Shown: positions 6,794 through 14,361 of the stretch, piece by piece
How positions within the stretch are numbered: the first letter of the stretch is position 1
Layout of the letters: each line of letters begins with the position of its first letter
Source: a virus
Reading direction: 5' to 3' (one strand)
DNA: 23,560 nt
IMG/VR virus record: IMGVR_UViG_3300035199_000503
Span: 1 to 23,560 of that record
Notes under the pieces: generated by a model
Database searches by the model: none
What the model was told of the DNA's origin: nothing
What the model saw: only the letters and a program-made list of their open reading frames with translations
Program-made: the position numbers and the translations under genes

Positions 6794-8391
6794 TGTCCAA
6801 TCAACTTTCCAAGAACCAGCGACTCCAAGAAATCCTTAAAGCGGGCAAAGACCCCGTTTATTTTATCAAAAACTACTGTAAAATCTCCCACCCTTTGCGC
6901 GGGCTAATCCCTTTTCGTCTTTATGATTTTCAAGAAGATGTGGTTAGGGATTTTAATGATTATCGTTTTAACGTGATCAACAAAGCTAGACAGTTGGGAT
7001 TGTCTTCAACAGCAGCAGCATACATTGCGTGGATGCTTTTGTTTCACCGAGAAAAAAACGTCCTCGTCGTCGCCACAAAGTTAGGCACCGCAACCAATTT
7101 GGTGAAAAAAGTAAAATTTATTTTTAAGAATCTTCCCGGTTGGATGATGATTTCAAAAATTACCATTGATAACAGAACTTCGTTTGAATTGGAGAACGGC
7201 TCACAAATTAAAGCTTCGTCCACATCAGGAGACGCTGGTCGCTCAGAAGCCTTGACACTACTTGTGGTGGACGAGGCTGCTTTCGTTGAGGGCATGGATG
7301 AGATGTGGTCAGGTCTTTATCCCACATTATCGACCGGCGGTCGATGTATTGCCCTCTCATCTCCCAATGGTGTGGGAAATTGGTTTCATAAAACCTATAC
7401 TGAAGCCGAGGAAGAAAAAAATGATTTCAATTGTTTAAGCTTACCTTGGCACCATCATCCTGAACGCGATCAAGAATGGTTTGAAAAAGAGACTCGCAAT
7501 ATGTCTCGCCGAGAAATTGCACAAGAGCTAGAGTGTAACTTTAATCAGTCAGGCGAAGGTGTCTTCCACCCTGACAACATGGAAAAAATAAGAAACAATC
7601 TCCGTGATCCACAGCACAAGACAGGCGTTGATAGAAATTTTTGGATTTGGGAGAGTTTTCAAGAGGGCGCTGAATACCTGTTGGTCGGAGATGTCGCACG
7701 CGGCGATGGCAAAGACCACTCAGCGTTCCACATCTGGCGACTTGATACATTTGAACAAGTAGCCGAATATCAAGGCAAGCCCAATCTTGACGACTATTCT
7801 CACATTATTTATAATGCTTCACGGGAGTATGGATTTTGCCTGACTGTAGTAGAAAACAACTCTTTGGGAATTGCTGTTTTAGAAAAATTAAAGGACTTGG
7901 AACATCCTAATGTTTATTATTCCATAAAAGGAACGCACCAATATGTGGACAAGCTTCAAGCCGAGGCTGTTAGTAACTCCATCATTGGTTTTTCTACGAC
8001 TCCAAAAACAAGACCACTCATTATTGCAAAACTGGAAGAGTTCGTGAGAAATAAACTAATTAAAATAAACTCGCAAAGGCTTTATAATGAAATGACAACT
8101 TTTATTTGGAATAATGGCAGAGCAGAAGCACAAAGAAGTTACAACGACGACCTTGTTATGTCCACTGCAATCGGTTGCTGGGTAAGAGACACGGCTTTGG
8201 TTGTTAATAAGCGCGAACTGGAATACAGGAAAGCCATGCTTTCTTCTATCAGTGTTTCTAACGGAATGTTTGACTCTCGTATACCGGGGATGACCGGATA
8301 TAAAGCCACACAGGATTCATTTACTCCAAATAAAAACAAGGAATCTCAAGCCCACATACAACTACAGTACCCGGCTTTATTGAAAGGATAA
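6793..8391 (+). CDS. gp17: Terminase large subunit (gp17-like DNA packaging motor)
   Basis: This 532-residue protein is the ATPase/nuclease that cuts concatemeric DNA and pumps it into the prohead through the portal. The ATPase half shows a Walker A-type loop at 66-72 (R-Q-L-G-L-S-S), which lacks the usual Lys before Ser/Thr, Walker B LLVVDEAAF with D160-E161, and coupling motif ALSSPNG. The nuclease half has the RNase H-fold acidic triad: D300 in GDVARGDGKDHS, E354 in VVENNSLG and D452/D453 in YNDDLVMS. Length is close to T4 gp17 (610). The start overlaps the previous stop by one base, and the portal gene follows after five bases, as expected for a packaging cassette. Confidence 0.95.
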   Translation: MSNQLSKNQRLQEILKAGKDPVYFIKNYCKISHPLRGLIPFRLYDFQEDVVRDFNDYRFNVINKARQLGLSSTAAAYIAWMLLFHREKNVLVVATKLGTATNLVKKVKFIFKNLPGWMMISKITIDNRTSFELENGSQIKASSTSGDAGRSEALTLLVVDEAAFVEGMDEMWSGLYPTLSTGGRCIALSSPNGVGNWFHKTYTEAEEEKNDFNCLSLPWHHHPERDQEWFEKETRNMSRREIAQELECNFNQSGEGVFHPDNMEKIRNNLRDPQHKTGVDRNFWIWESFQEGAEYLLVGDVARGDGKDHSAFHIWRLDTFEQVAEYQGKPNLDDYSHIIYNASREYGFCLTVVENNSLGIAVLEKLKDLEHPNVYYSIKGTHQYVDKLQAEAVSNSIIGFSTTPKTRPLIIAKLEEFVRNKLIKINSQRLYNEMTTFIWNNGRAEAQRSYNDDLVMSTAIGCWVRDTALVVNKRELEYRKAMLSSISVSNGMFDSRIPGMTGYKATQDSFTPNKNKESQAHIQLQYPALLKG

Positions 8392-8396
8392 GATAA

Positions 8397-10313
8397 ATGG
8401 CAGACCCCAAAAATCCACGAAATACCACAGCACCTCTTTATAAAATGCTAACCCGATTATTTTCGGGACCAATTGTAAATCATGACCAACAGCAACAAAG
8501 GAAGTTTCGCCGTCACCAATTGAACAAGTATGGCACTAAGTTTACTTCTCTGTCCGGTAAGCAATTTAAAAAGTCGTCTTATAACATTTATGACAATTAT
8601 AGCGCACAGTATTATGCTGCCCAAAATCGACTAGAACGATATGCAGATTTCGATCAGATGGAGTATACTCCTGAAATTGCCTCGACCTTGGACATTTATG
8701 CTGACGAAATGACCACCTTTTCAGATTTACAACCTTTATTACACGTTATGTGTCATAATGATGAAATTCGTTCAACCCTTCGCACTCTACTCTATCAGGT
8801 TTTAAATATTGAGTTTAATCTTTATGGCTGGGCACGCTCGACGTGTAAGTATGGAGATTACTATTTGTATTTGGACGTTGATGAAAAAATGGGCGTGCAG
8901 TCTGTTCTTTCGCTTCCCATAAGCGAAGTGCAGCGGCTTGAGGGCGAAGATAAAACCAATCCCAACTATATCCAGTATCAGTGGAATTCCGCTGGTATGA
9001 CTTTTGAAAACTGGCAAGTCGCCAATTTTCGCATTTTGGGTAACGACAAATACGCTCCCTATGGCACGTCCGTGTTGGAACCCGCTCGCCGCATCTGGCG
9101 GCAACTCACTCTTTTAGAAGACGCGATGATGGCTTACCGTATTGTTCGCTCACCGGAGCGGCGAGTTTTTAAGATTGATGTCGGCAATATTGCTCCTGAA
9201 GATGTTGAGCAATATATGGAGAAAGTAAAAACCTCTTTAAAGCGAAACCAAGTTGTCGATCCCGATACAGGTCGTGTTGATCTTCGGTATAATCCAATGA
9301 GCATTGATGAGGATTTTTATATTCCCGTTCGCGGCGGTCAGAGTTCAAACATTGAAAGTCTTCCCGGCGGTCAGTTCACGGGTGATATTGATGATGTAAA
9401 CTATCTCAGAGACAAACTATTTTCAGCACTGAAGATCCCTCGTTCTTATCTGGCTCGCGGCGAAGGTGCCGATGAAGACAAAACCACTCTGGCTCAAAAG
9501 GATATCCGCTTTGCTAGAACCATACAAAGGCTACAACGTTCGGTTGTTTCTGAGTTAGAAAAAATTTGTTTGGTTCATCTTTATGTTCTTGGGTATCGAG
9601 GTGATGATCTCCTATCTTTTAAGTTAAAACTTAACAACCCAAGCAAGATTGCCGAGCTTCAAGAGCTTGAAAGTTGGGAAAAGAAGTTTAGTGTCGCCAG
9701 TGCGGCAACCGAGGGTTTTGTTTCTCGACGTTGGATCGCTACCCATCTTTTCAACATGACCGACGAAGAGTTTGTCCGCAATGAAGAAGAAATGTTTTAT
9801 GATGCCAAATTTAACGCCGCATTAGAAGCAGCCGGTGAACTTGGCGAAGGAGGCGAAGGTGGTGGTATGGACCTTGGAGGTGACGAAGAACTTGATATGG
9901 GTGAAGAAGAACTCGACCTTGGGGAAGAGGGTGAAGAGGAAGATAGCGCACTTCTGATAGAGCCGGGAGACGAAGAACTCACCGAGGCTGATCAAGACAC
10001 CATTCATTACACGTTTGAAGATGGCGCAACCACTACCAATAAATCGAAGGGAAATATCTATAAGCCCGTAAAGGTGGACAAGCGACCCGCTGGCGCACGC
10101 AAGCGCAGCACAGGTGCCGTAACTAAGCCACTCAGTTATAGCCGAGGAGATCCTACAGGCAAACGCGAGTTGGAGAAACTGGCTAAAGGCTACGTTTTTG
10201 CCGAGAACAAAACTATTTATGGAGACATGGAGTCCAAGATTTTAAACTCCAACAAGGAAATCGAAAAACTAATAGAAAGTTTGGAGAAGGTGAATGAAAC
10301 CAAAGCACAATAA
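8397..10313 (+). CDS. gp20: Portal vertex protein (gp20-like)
   Basis: The 638-residue product matches the T4-type portal, the dodecameric ring at the unique vertex through which DNA enters and to which the tail joins. Diagnostic segments are LLEDAMMAYRIVRSPERRVF, the DVGNIAPEDVEQYM helix, EDFYIPVRGG and the LPGGQFTGDIDDVNYL stretch leading into the helix of the channel domain. After about residue 475 comes an unusual Gly/Glu/Asp-rich acidic tail (roughly 480-530) and a basic C-terminal region of about 110 residues, making it longer than T4 gp20 (524). AAGGATA precedes the start. The last 20 bases overlap the next gene in another frame. Confidence 0.94.
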   Translation: MADPKNPRNTTAPLYKMLTRLFSGPIVNHDQQQQRKFRRHQLNKYGTKFTSLSGKQFKKSSYNIYDNYSAQYYAAQNRLERYADFDQMEYTPEIASTLDIYADEMTTFSDLQPLLHVMCHNDEIRSTLRTLLYQVLNIEFNLYGWARSTCKYGDYYLYLDVDEKMGVQSVLSLPISEVQRLEGEDKTNPNYIQYQWNSAGMTFENWQVANFRILGNDKYAPYGTSVLEPARRIWRQLTLLEDAMMAYRIVRSPERRVFKIDVGNIAPEDVEQYMEKVKTSLKRNQVVDPDTGRVDLRYNPMSIDEDFYIPVRGGQSSNIESLPGGQFTGDIDDVNYLRDKLFSALKIPRSYLARGEGADEDKTTLAQKDIRFARTIQRLQRSVVSELEKICLVHLYVLGYRGDDLLSFKLKLNNPSKIAELQELESWEKKFSVASAATEGFVSRRWIATHLFNMTDEEFVRNEEEMFYDAKFNAALEAAGELGEGGEGGGMDLGGDEELDMGEEELDLGEEGEEEDSALLIEPGDEELTEADQDTIHYTFEDGATTTNKSKGNIYKPVKVDKRPAGARKRSTGAVTKPLSYSRGDPTGKRELEKLAKGYVFAENKTIYGDMESKILNSNKEIEKLIESLEKVNETKAQ

Positions 10314-11106
10314 AAAGAGGAACACCGCGTTTTTATTTGAAGCGCTGGTTCGTGAAATGACCAAGGCAGTGGTCCGTGGTGACAAGAAAAGAAAAAAGAG
10401 GGTTTTAAAAGTGATCAAAGAACATTTTTCTAAAGGAACATCCCTCTACAAAGAGCTTCAACTTTATAAAAGCATCTACGAAACAAAAAATACTGACCAT
10501 CTCACCGCAGCTAAGATTATAGTAGAGTGTCGTAATGAACATCGCCGACTTGATAAAAAAGAAGTATTTAAACATCAATCATTTTTAATATCAGAGGTCA
10601 ACAAAACAGTTTCGCCACGGGTTTATAACAACTTTGTTCCCAACTATCGTGCGCTTGCAACGATTGCCCAACTTTTTAATGATGACACGCCCGCAAAGAC
10701 GCGAGTGTTATTGGAGAACAACCTAATCAAGCAGATGACGGTTCCACAAAAACCGTTGGCAGAAAAGAAAGGGCTAGACGATTTTACTTTCAAACAATAT
10801 GTTAAAACCTTTAATAGTGCATATTCATCATTATTGTCGGAACAAAAAACTGTATTGGGGTTGTTTATAAGCGATCAAACGTCTTTAGCATCTTTCTTGA
10901 ACGAGGAAATCGGAAGATTGCGTGACGCTCTAATCGGTGGCTTGCACACAGAAGAAATTAAAGAAGACACTGTAATGGTGGAAAACACAAAACAAATTAT
11001 TAAAATACTTGATGAGATAAAGAATAAAAAACTTACAGAAGGAACCATCGTTGATGTTCTGAAGATCCAAAAATTAGTTAGTGAGATCCAATCTAATGAC
11101 GATTAA
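10294..11106 (+). CDS. Conserved phage protein downstream of portal, possible prohead-core component
   Basis: The 270-residue, Lys-rich, largely helical protein begins inside the end of the portal gene behind GGAGAAGG. Its N-terminus (NTAFLFEALVREMTKAVVRG) and the following basic helices show no enzymatic motif. In T4 the genes between portal and protease (67 and 68) encode small prohead-core proteins; this gene occupies the equivalent place but is larger and shows no recognisable similarity by eye, so the role is positional inference. It overlaps the next gene by about ten bases. Confidence 0.7.
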   Translation: MKPKHNKKRNTAFLFEALVREMTKAVVRGDKKRKKRVLKVIKEHFSKGTSLYKELQLYKSIYETKNTDHLTAAKIIVECRNEHRRLDKKEVFKHQSFLISEVNKTVSPRVYNNFVPNYRALATIAQLFNDDTPAKTRVLLENNLIKQMTVPQKPLAEKKGLDDFTFKQYVKTFNSAYSSLLSEQKTVLGLFISDQTSLASFLNEEIGRLRDALIGGLHTEEIKEDTVMVENTKQIIKILDEIKNKKLTEGTIVDVLKIQKLVSEIQSNDD

Positions 11107-11620
11107 AATTAAAGTTGGTCGCCTCGCCAAGAAGCGCCCAGTTCATCGAAAAATAGCTGTTAAAAAATCTTTAGATGGCAATTTGATGTTTCTTTCACAT
11201 CCTCATATCAACGTGATCGTCAAAGGTGACAAAAACAAGGTTTTGGCTTTTGCCAAGGATGCAAAATACACTGAAGACGCATATGCGGCTATGAAACGCT
11301 TGCTGGCTTATCTTGCTGATGTGGGCTTGGTTGGCTTTGATTCTATTCAAGGTGGAAACATTTACGCTTCTTTAGAGGGGCTTCTGGTAGAGCCTGCGGA
11401 GGAACGTTCCCTTTTACAACTTGTTACTTTTCACATTGGCGAATGGCTCAATAAAGAAAGTTCAGAAGTTTATGATGAATATTATCAAGAAGAAGTCGAA
11501 GAGTATTTGCTTGATCCAGATGATCAAGATTCTACGGAACTTGGCGAAGTCCCTCAAAAAGCCGAAAAAGGTGTCCTTCCAAAAAATTCACAGGTAACTC
11601 CCCTTGTTTACAGGATCTAA
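11096..11620 (+). CDS. Conserved phage protein between portal and protease, function unknown
   Basis: I place the start at ATG 11096 (MTIKIKVGRLAKKRP), which overlaps the previous gene; a GTG 15 bases earlier is an in-frame alternative. The 174-residue protein has a basic N-terminus, an alpha/beta centre (INVIVKGDKNKVLAFAKDA) and a strongly acidic C-terminal third (VYDEYYQEEVEEYLLDPDD). No motif identifies it. The basic-to-acidic layout and the location among prohead genes would suit a head-assembly protein. It is joined to the following membrane-protein gene by a TAATG overlap. Confidence 0.62.
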   Translation: MTIKIKVGRLAKKRPVHRKIAVKKSLDGNLMFLSHPHINVIVKGDKNKVLAFAKDAKYTEDAYAAMKRLLAYLADVGLVGFDSIQGGNIYASLEGLLVEPAEERSLLQLVTFHIGEWLNKESSEVYDEYYQEEVEEYLLDPDDQDSTELGEVPQKAEKGVLPKNSQVTPLVYRI

Positions 11621-11931
11621 TGTCCCTCGTTGTTTTCATTCTAGCCGCATACGGCTTAACTCAAATATTAATCTACGGTTCAATCTTTGATCCGATAAGA
11701 CCGACCAAGGGTAAGTTGGGAGAACTATTCCAATGTTCGATGTGCTTGGGTTTTTGGGTTGGCGTGTTTCTCTACGGTGTTTCTTTTTATACGGAACTAT
11801 TTACATTTGAACTCAACTTGGTCAATCCATTTTTGTTGGGCTGGCTGAGTTCAGGGACGAGTTATATTTTAAGTCAGCTATTTGGTGACGAGGGAATAAA
11901 AATAAAACTAGAGGCACAAGATGAACATTAA
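11620..11931 (+). CDS. Small membrane protein with CxxC motif (DUF1360-like)
   Basis: The 103-residue protein has three hydrophobic segments (about 2-22, 43-60 and 70-88). Between the first two lies FQCSMCLGFWVG with C39-x-x-C42 followed by an aromatic/Gly pattern, a signature I associate with small bacterial and phage membrane proteins of the DUF1360 type; their function is unknown. It starts at a TAATG junction. Its location inside a block of head-assembly genes is unexpected and does not itself reveal a role. One copy of the ACTATTTA octamer found upstream of several late genes lies inside this gene (11796-11803). Confidence 0.68.
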   Translation: MSLVVFILAAYGLTQILIYGSIFDPIRPTKGKLGELFQCSMCLGFWVGVFLYGVSFYTELFTFELNLVNPFLLGWLSSGTSYILSQLFGDEGIKIKLEAQDEH

Positions 11932-11992
11932 CATTTACACAGATAATCACTGGATGCTGCGTCCTCCAACCAATTGCTGCAAGGGGTCGTGA
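11921..11992 (+). CDS. Possible 23-residue micro-protein with Cys-Cys
   Basis: An ATG behind GAGG (8 bases upstream) opens a short frame encoding MNINIYTDNHWMLRPPTNCC plus three residues, ending three bases before the protease gene. It fills a gap that otherwise has no gene and overlaps the end of the preceding gene, as neighbours here do. No homologue is recognised. It might instead serve only to couple translation to the protease start. The evidence is limited to SD, spacing and fit to the gap. Confidence 0.35.
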   Translation: MNINIYTDNHWMLRPPTNCCKGS

Positions 11993-11994
11993 CT

Positions 11995-12573
11995 ATGAGC
12001 AAGAAACAAATTCTTACTGAGTATTTTTTATTGGAGCGAACAAACGAGGCAGTCAAGACAGATGACGGTTTTATTTATCTTTCTGGGCTATTTCAACAGG
12101 CAAACAAGAAAAACGGCAACGGTAGAATCTACCCACCCCGTGCATTGACCCGCGAAATAGAAAACTACAAGAAGATTGTCCGTGAGCGTCGTTCCTACGG
12201 TGAACTTGACCACCCCGATAGTTCTGTGGTTGAACTGAAAAACTCTTCACACATTGTCACCGAAATCAAAATGGACGGTGAAGGAGTCTATGGAACACTG
12301 AAGCTTTTGAACACCCCTGCTGGCAAAATCGCACAGCAGATTGTTATGGACGGTGGCTCAATGGGCATCTCGTCCCGTGGTCTTGGTTCTACTCGTCAAG
12401 ACGGCGACACCACACTTGTTGAAGATGATTTTCAACTCATTTGTTTCGACCTTGTTTCCGAAGCTTCAACCCCCGGCGCATACTTAATGAAAGAGGGTAA
12501 AGAGCGCGACATTTTTTGCAAGGCAGATCGAATCAATCGTGCGCTCAATGACATTCTTGTCGGAAGAAAGTAA
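11995..12573 (+). CDS. gp21: Prohead core protease (gp21-like)
   Basis: This 192-residue serine protease matures the prohead by cutting scaffold and capsid proteins, in T4 after (Leu/Ile)-x-Glu. Family signatures are NGRIYPPRALTREIENY, YGELDHPDSS with the catalytic His at 73, and GSMGISSRGLGS with the nucleophilic Ser at 126 or 127, then DFQLICFDLVSEASTPGAYL. Length is close to T4 gp21 (212). ATG 11995 is preferred because AAGGGG lies upstream and the protein then starts MSKKQILTEYFL; a TTG at 11974 would add seven residues. Expected substrates in this window are the scaffold (13275) and capsid (14362) genes. Its stop overlaps the next start. Confidence 0.94.
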   Translation: MSKKQILTEYFLLERTNEAVKTDDGFIYLSGLFQQANKKNGNGRIYPPRALTREIENYKKIVRERRSYGELDHPDSSVVELKNSSHIVTEIKMDGEGVYGTLKLLNTPAGKIAQQIVMDGGSMGISSRGLGSTRQDGDTTLVEDDFQLICFDLVSEASTPGAYLMKEGKERDIFCKADRINRALNDILVGRK

Positions 12574-13004
12574 TGAAACGAGAACAACTAAAAAAACTTA
12601 TTAAGCCAATCATTAAAGAGTGCATCCACGAAGTTATTATTGAAAGTGGTGTGCTTTCTAATATTGTAGCCGAAGTAGCCAAAGGAATGGGCAATATAAT
12701 TGTTGAAACAAAACAACCTGAAACCCCATCAGAACCAGAACGGAATGTAAATCAAGAGGCTATTAAACAACAGAAGCAGCGCCTCGCAGAACACAGAAAG
12801 AAGCTTAGTTCAGCCATCGGAAACAACGCCTACGCTAATATTTTCGAAGGTGTCGAGCCAATGCACGCTCAAGGAGACACCAACAGCGCCTCAACAGCAT
12901 TAGCTGGTGTAGCTCCTCATGACCCCGGTGTCGATATTTCGGGCATCGTCGCCATCGGCGGCAAAAGTTGGAAAACTATAACCAATAAGGGCAAAAAGAG
13001 GTAA
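12573..13004 (+). CDS. Small prohead-region protein with N-terminal helix, function unknown
   Basis: The 143-residue product starts at the TAATG overlap with the protease. It opens with a hydrophobic/basic amphipathic helix (MKREQLKKLIKPIIKECIHE), then a polar linker, a basic helix (QQKQRLAEHRKKLSSAIGN), and a Gly/Pro-rich C-terminus containing GVAPHDPGVDISGIVAIGG. I do not recognise a named family. Placed between protease and scaffold, with Leu/Ile-x-Glu-like steps in its N-terminal helix, it could be a prohead-core component or a packaged internal protein; this is inference. Confidence 0.65.
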   Translation: MKREQLKKLIKPIIKECIHEVIIESGVLSNIVAEVAKGMGNIIVETKQPETPSEPERNVNQEAIKQQKQRLAEHRKKLSSAIGNNAYANIFEGVEPMHAQGDTNSASTALAGVAPHDPGVDISGIVAIGGKSWKTITNKGKKR

Positions 13005-13005
13005 T

Positions 13006-13218
13006 ATGGCACACGTCACAGTCCATGCTCGTTATAAGGAACCTGCCGAGAGATTAATCAAAAGGTTTTCACGAAAAGTAAAAAAAGAGGGAATTATAGA
13101 AGAAGTCCGTGATAGAAGGTTTTATAAAAAACCCTCCTCTGTACGCCGCCAAAAAAAGCTTCGAAGAAAAAGAATCATCCAAAAACTATCTGATCAACAG
13201 AGAAATGGGCAGAAATAG
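13006..13218 (+). CDS. rpsU: Phage-encoded ribosomal protein bS21
   Basis: The 70-residue protein aligns by eye along most of bacterial bS21 (71 residues in E. coli). It has a helix with KRFSRKVKKEGIIEEVR, the characteristic RRFYKKPSSVRR turn, and a basic C-terminal helix (KKLRRKRIIQKL). bS21 sits on the 30S platform next to the anti-Shine-Dalgarno end of 16S rRNA and aids initiation; phage copies are known and are thought to enter host ribosomes. AAAGAGG precedes the start by five bases. It lies between the protease-linked gene and the scaffold gene, directly upstream of the first strong late-type leader, so it would be expressed with head genes. The N-terminal region before the helix differs from the bacterial form. 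Confidence 0.9.
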   Translation: MAHVTVHARYKEPAERLIKRFSRKVKKEGIIEEVRDRRFYKKPSSVRRQKKLRRKRIIQKLSDQQRNGQK

Positions 13219-13236
13219 TTTTTTACTCTTGTGGGT

Positions 13237-13259
13237 ACTATTTATAGGGACTATTTCTG
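13237..13259 (+). promoter_or_regulatory. ACTATTTA late-leader motif, two tandem copies, before scaffold gene
   Basis: ACTATTTATA (13237-13246) and ACTATTTCTG (13250-13259) lie in the 56-base gap before the scaffold gene, with SD AAGGAG at 13261-13266 and ATG at 13275. The first copy shares its first eight bases with sites before three other late genes. It may be a late promoter element of a divergent T4-type system or an mRNA leader element; T4's own late promoter is TATAAATA. Confidence 0.5.
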
Positions 13260-13274
13260 TAAGGAGAAGCGCAA

Positions 13275-14348
13275 ATGTCGTCATTGTTCGATAAGGCTAT
13301 TGCTGACGCCAAAGAATTAAAGGAAACCGCTCTTAAAAATGCGGAACACCTGATCATCGAAAAGTATTCATCGGAACTTAAAGAAACTATTGAAAATATG
13401 TTGGAGCAGGACGAGGAAGAAGACCTTGAGTCACCGCTGGACGACGAAACCGCTGTCGCCGACGATGAGCTTGCTGCAATGGGCGGCGAAGAAGAATTGG
13501 GACTTGATGTAGGTCCAGCCCCCGGTGAAGAATCATTGATGGCTCAAGTTCCAGACGCAGCGTCCGCTGTTCTTTCTGGTGAGCTTGATGACAATGAAGA
13601 AATAGAAATAGACTTTGACGAACTTCGGGCGGCTATGGATGCCGAGATGGACCCCTCTTCCCCAGAAGATTTAATTGACCGAGAGGAAGAAATTATTGAA
13701 CCTACTCTGGGTGCCGAAGAAAACCCTGAAGACATAGAAGCCATGATGGAAGAGCTTACAGAAGATCAATTGACCGCGTTGCTTGAGGATGTCGATGTTG
13801 ATATTGCGACAATCTATCCCTCAAATGGTTGGGCAGGGTCTACTCAAAGCGACAAAGCCCAAAATGTTGAACTCGTTGCGCTTGGGCAAGCCCTTGAGGA
13901 AGAGTTAGAAACCGAACGTAAAAAGAACAAAAAGCTCACGGATCAAAATGTTGAATTGACCGAGAGTCTAAAGAAAACAAGAAAGAATTTAGCCAAAGCC
14001 AAATATATTTTCAAAGAAATGAAGAATAAGATTGGCGAAGCAAACCTCCGTAATGCCAAGTTGTTTTATACAACCAAGGTGTTGGAGACAAAAGAACTTA
14101 ATACCCGACAAAAGAATAAAATTGTCGAGTCTTTGGCGAAAGCCAAAACAACTGAGGAAACAAAACTGGTTTATCAAACTCTAAAAGAATCAGTGGGTAG
14201 CACCAAAGAAACAGCACCAGAATCATTGGTTGAGGCTGTAAACAGAACACGTTCCCTCGTCCTCTCTTCACGGAAACAAGAAGAGAAACCAGAAGCTTCC
14301 CCGATGTATAATCATTGGAAGAAGCTCGCAGGAATTAATAAACCATAG
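13275..14348 (+). CDS. gp22: Prohead core scaffolding protein (gp22-like)
   Basis: The 357-residue protein has the gp22 layout. It opens with an N-terminal helix (residues 1-45), followed by a very acidic low-complexity region (about 45-190) and a long charged coiled coil (about 200-250). The conserved C-terminal region includes KLFYTTKVLETKELNTRQKN and LVEAVNRTRSLVLSSRK, and the protein ends WKKLAGI. In T4, gp22 is the main internal scaffold, degraded by gp21 before DNA packaging; many Leu/Ile-x-Glu tripeptides here could be cut. It is preceded by AAGGAG and by a tandem ACTATTTA-type motif, and followed 13 bases later by the capsid gene, so scaffold and shell are co-expressed. It is longer than T4 gp22 (269) because of the acidic region. 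Confidence 0.87.
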   Translation: MSSLFDKAIADAKELKETALKNAEHLIIEKYSSELKETIENMLEQDEEEDLESPLDDETAVADDELAAMGGEEELGLDVGPAPGEESLMAQVPDAASAVLSGELDDNEEIEIDFDELRAAMDAEMDPSSPEDLIDREEEIIEPTLGAEENPEDIEAMMEELTEDQLTALLEDVDVDIATIYPSNGWAGSTQSDKAQNVELVALGQALEEELETERKKNKKLTDQNVELTESLKKTRKNLAKAKYIFKEMKNKIGEANLRNAKLFYTTKVLETKELNTRQKNKIVESLAKAKTTEETKLVYQTLKESVGSTKETAPESLVEAVNRTRSLVLSSRKQEEKPEASPMYNHWKKLAGINKP

Positions 14349-14361
14349 GAGGTAAACAATT

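Noticed and set aside
9797-9982. Minus-strand Ser/Pro-rich ORF opposite the portal tail
   Set aside because: It is the mirror of the Glu/Gly-rich codons of the portal gene, not a gene.
10212-10221. ACTATTTATG copy inside the portal gene, and a similar copy at 11796
   Set aside because: Both lie in coding sequence and fit normal codons; without expression data I do not annotate them as regulatory sites.
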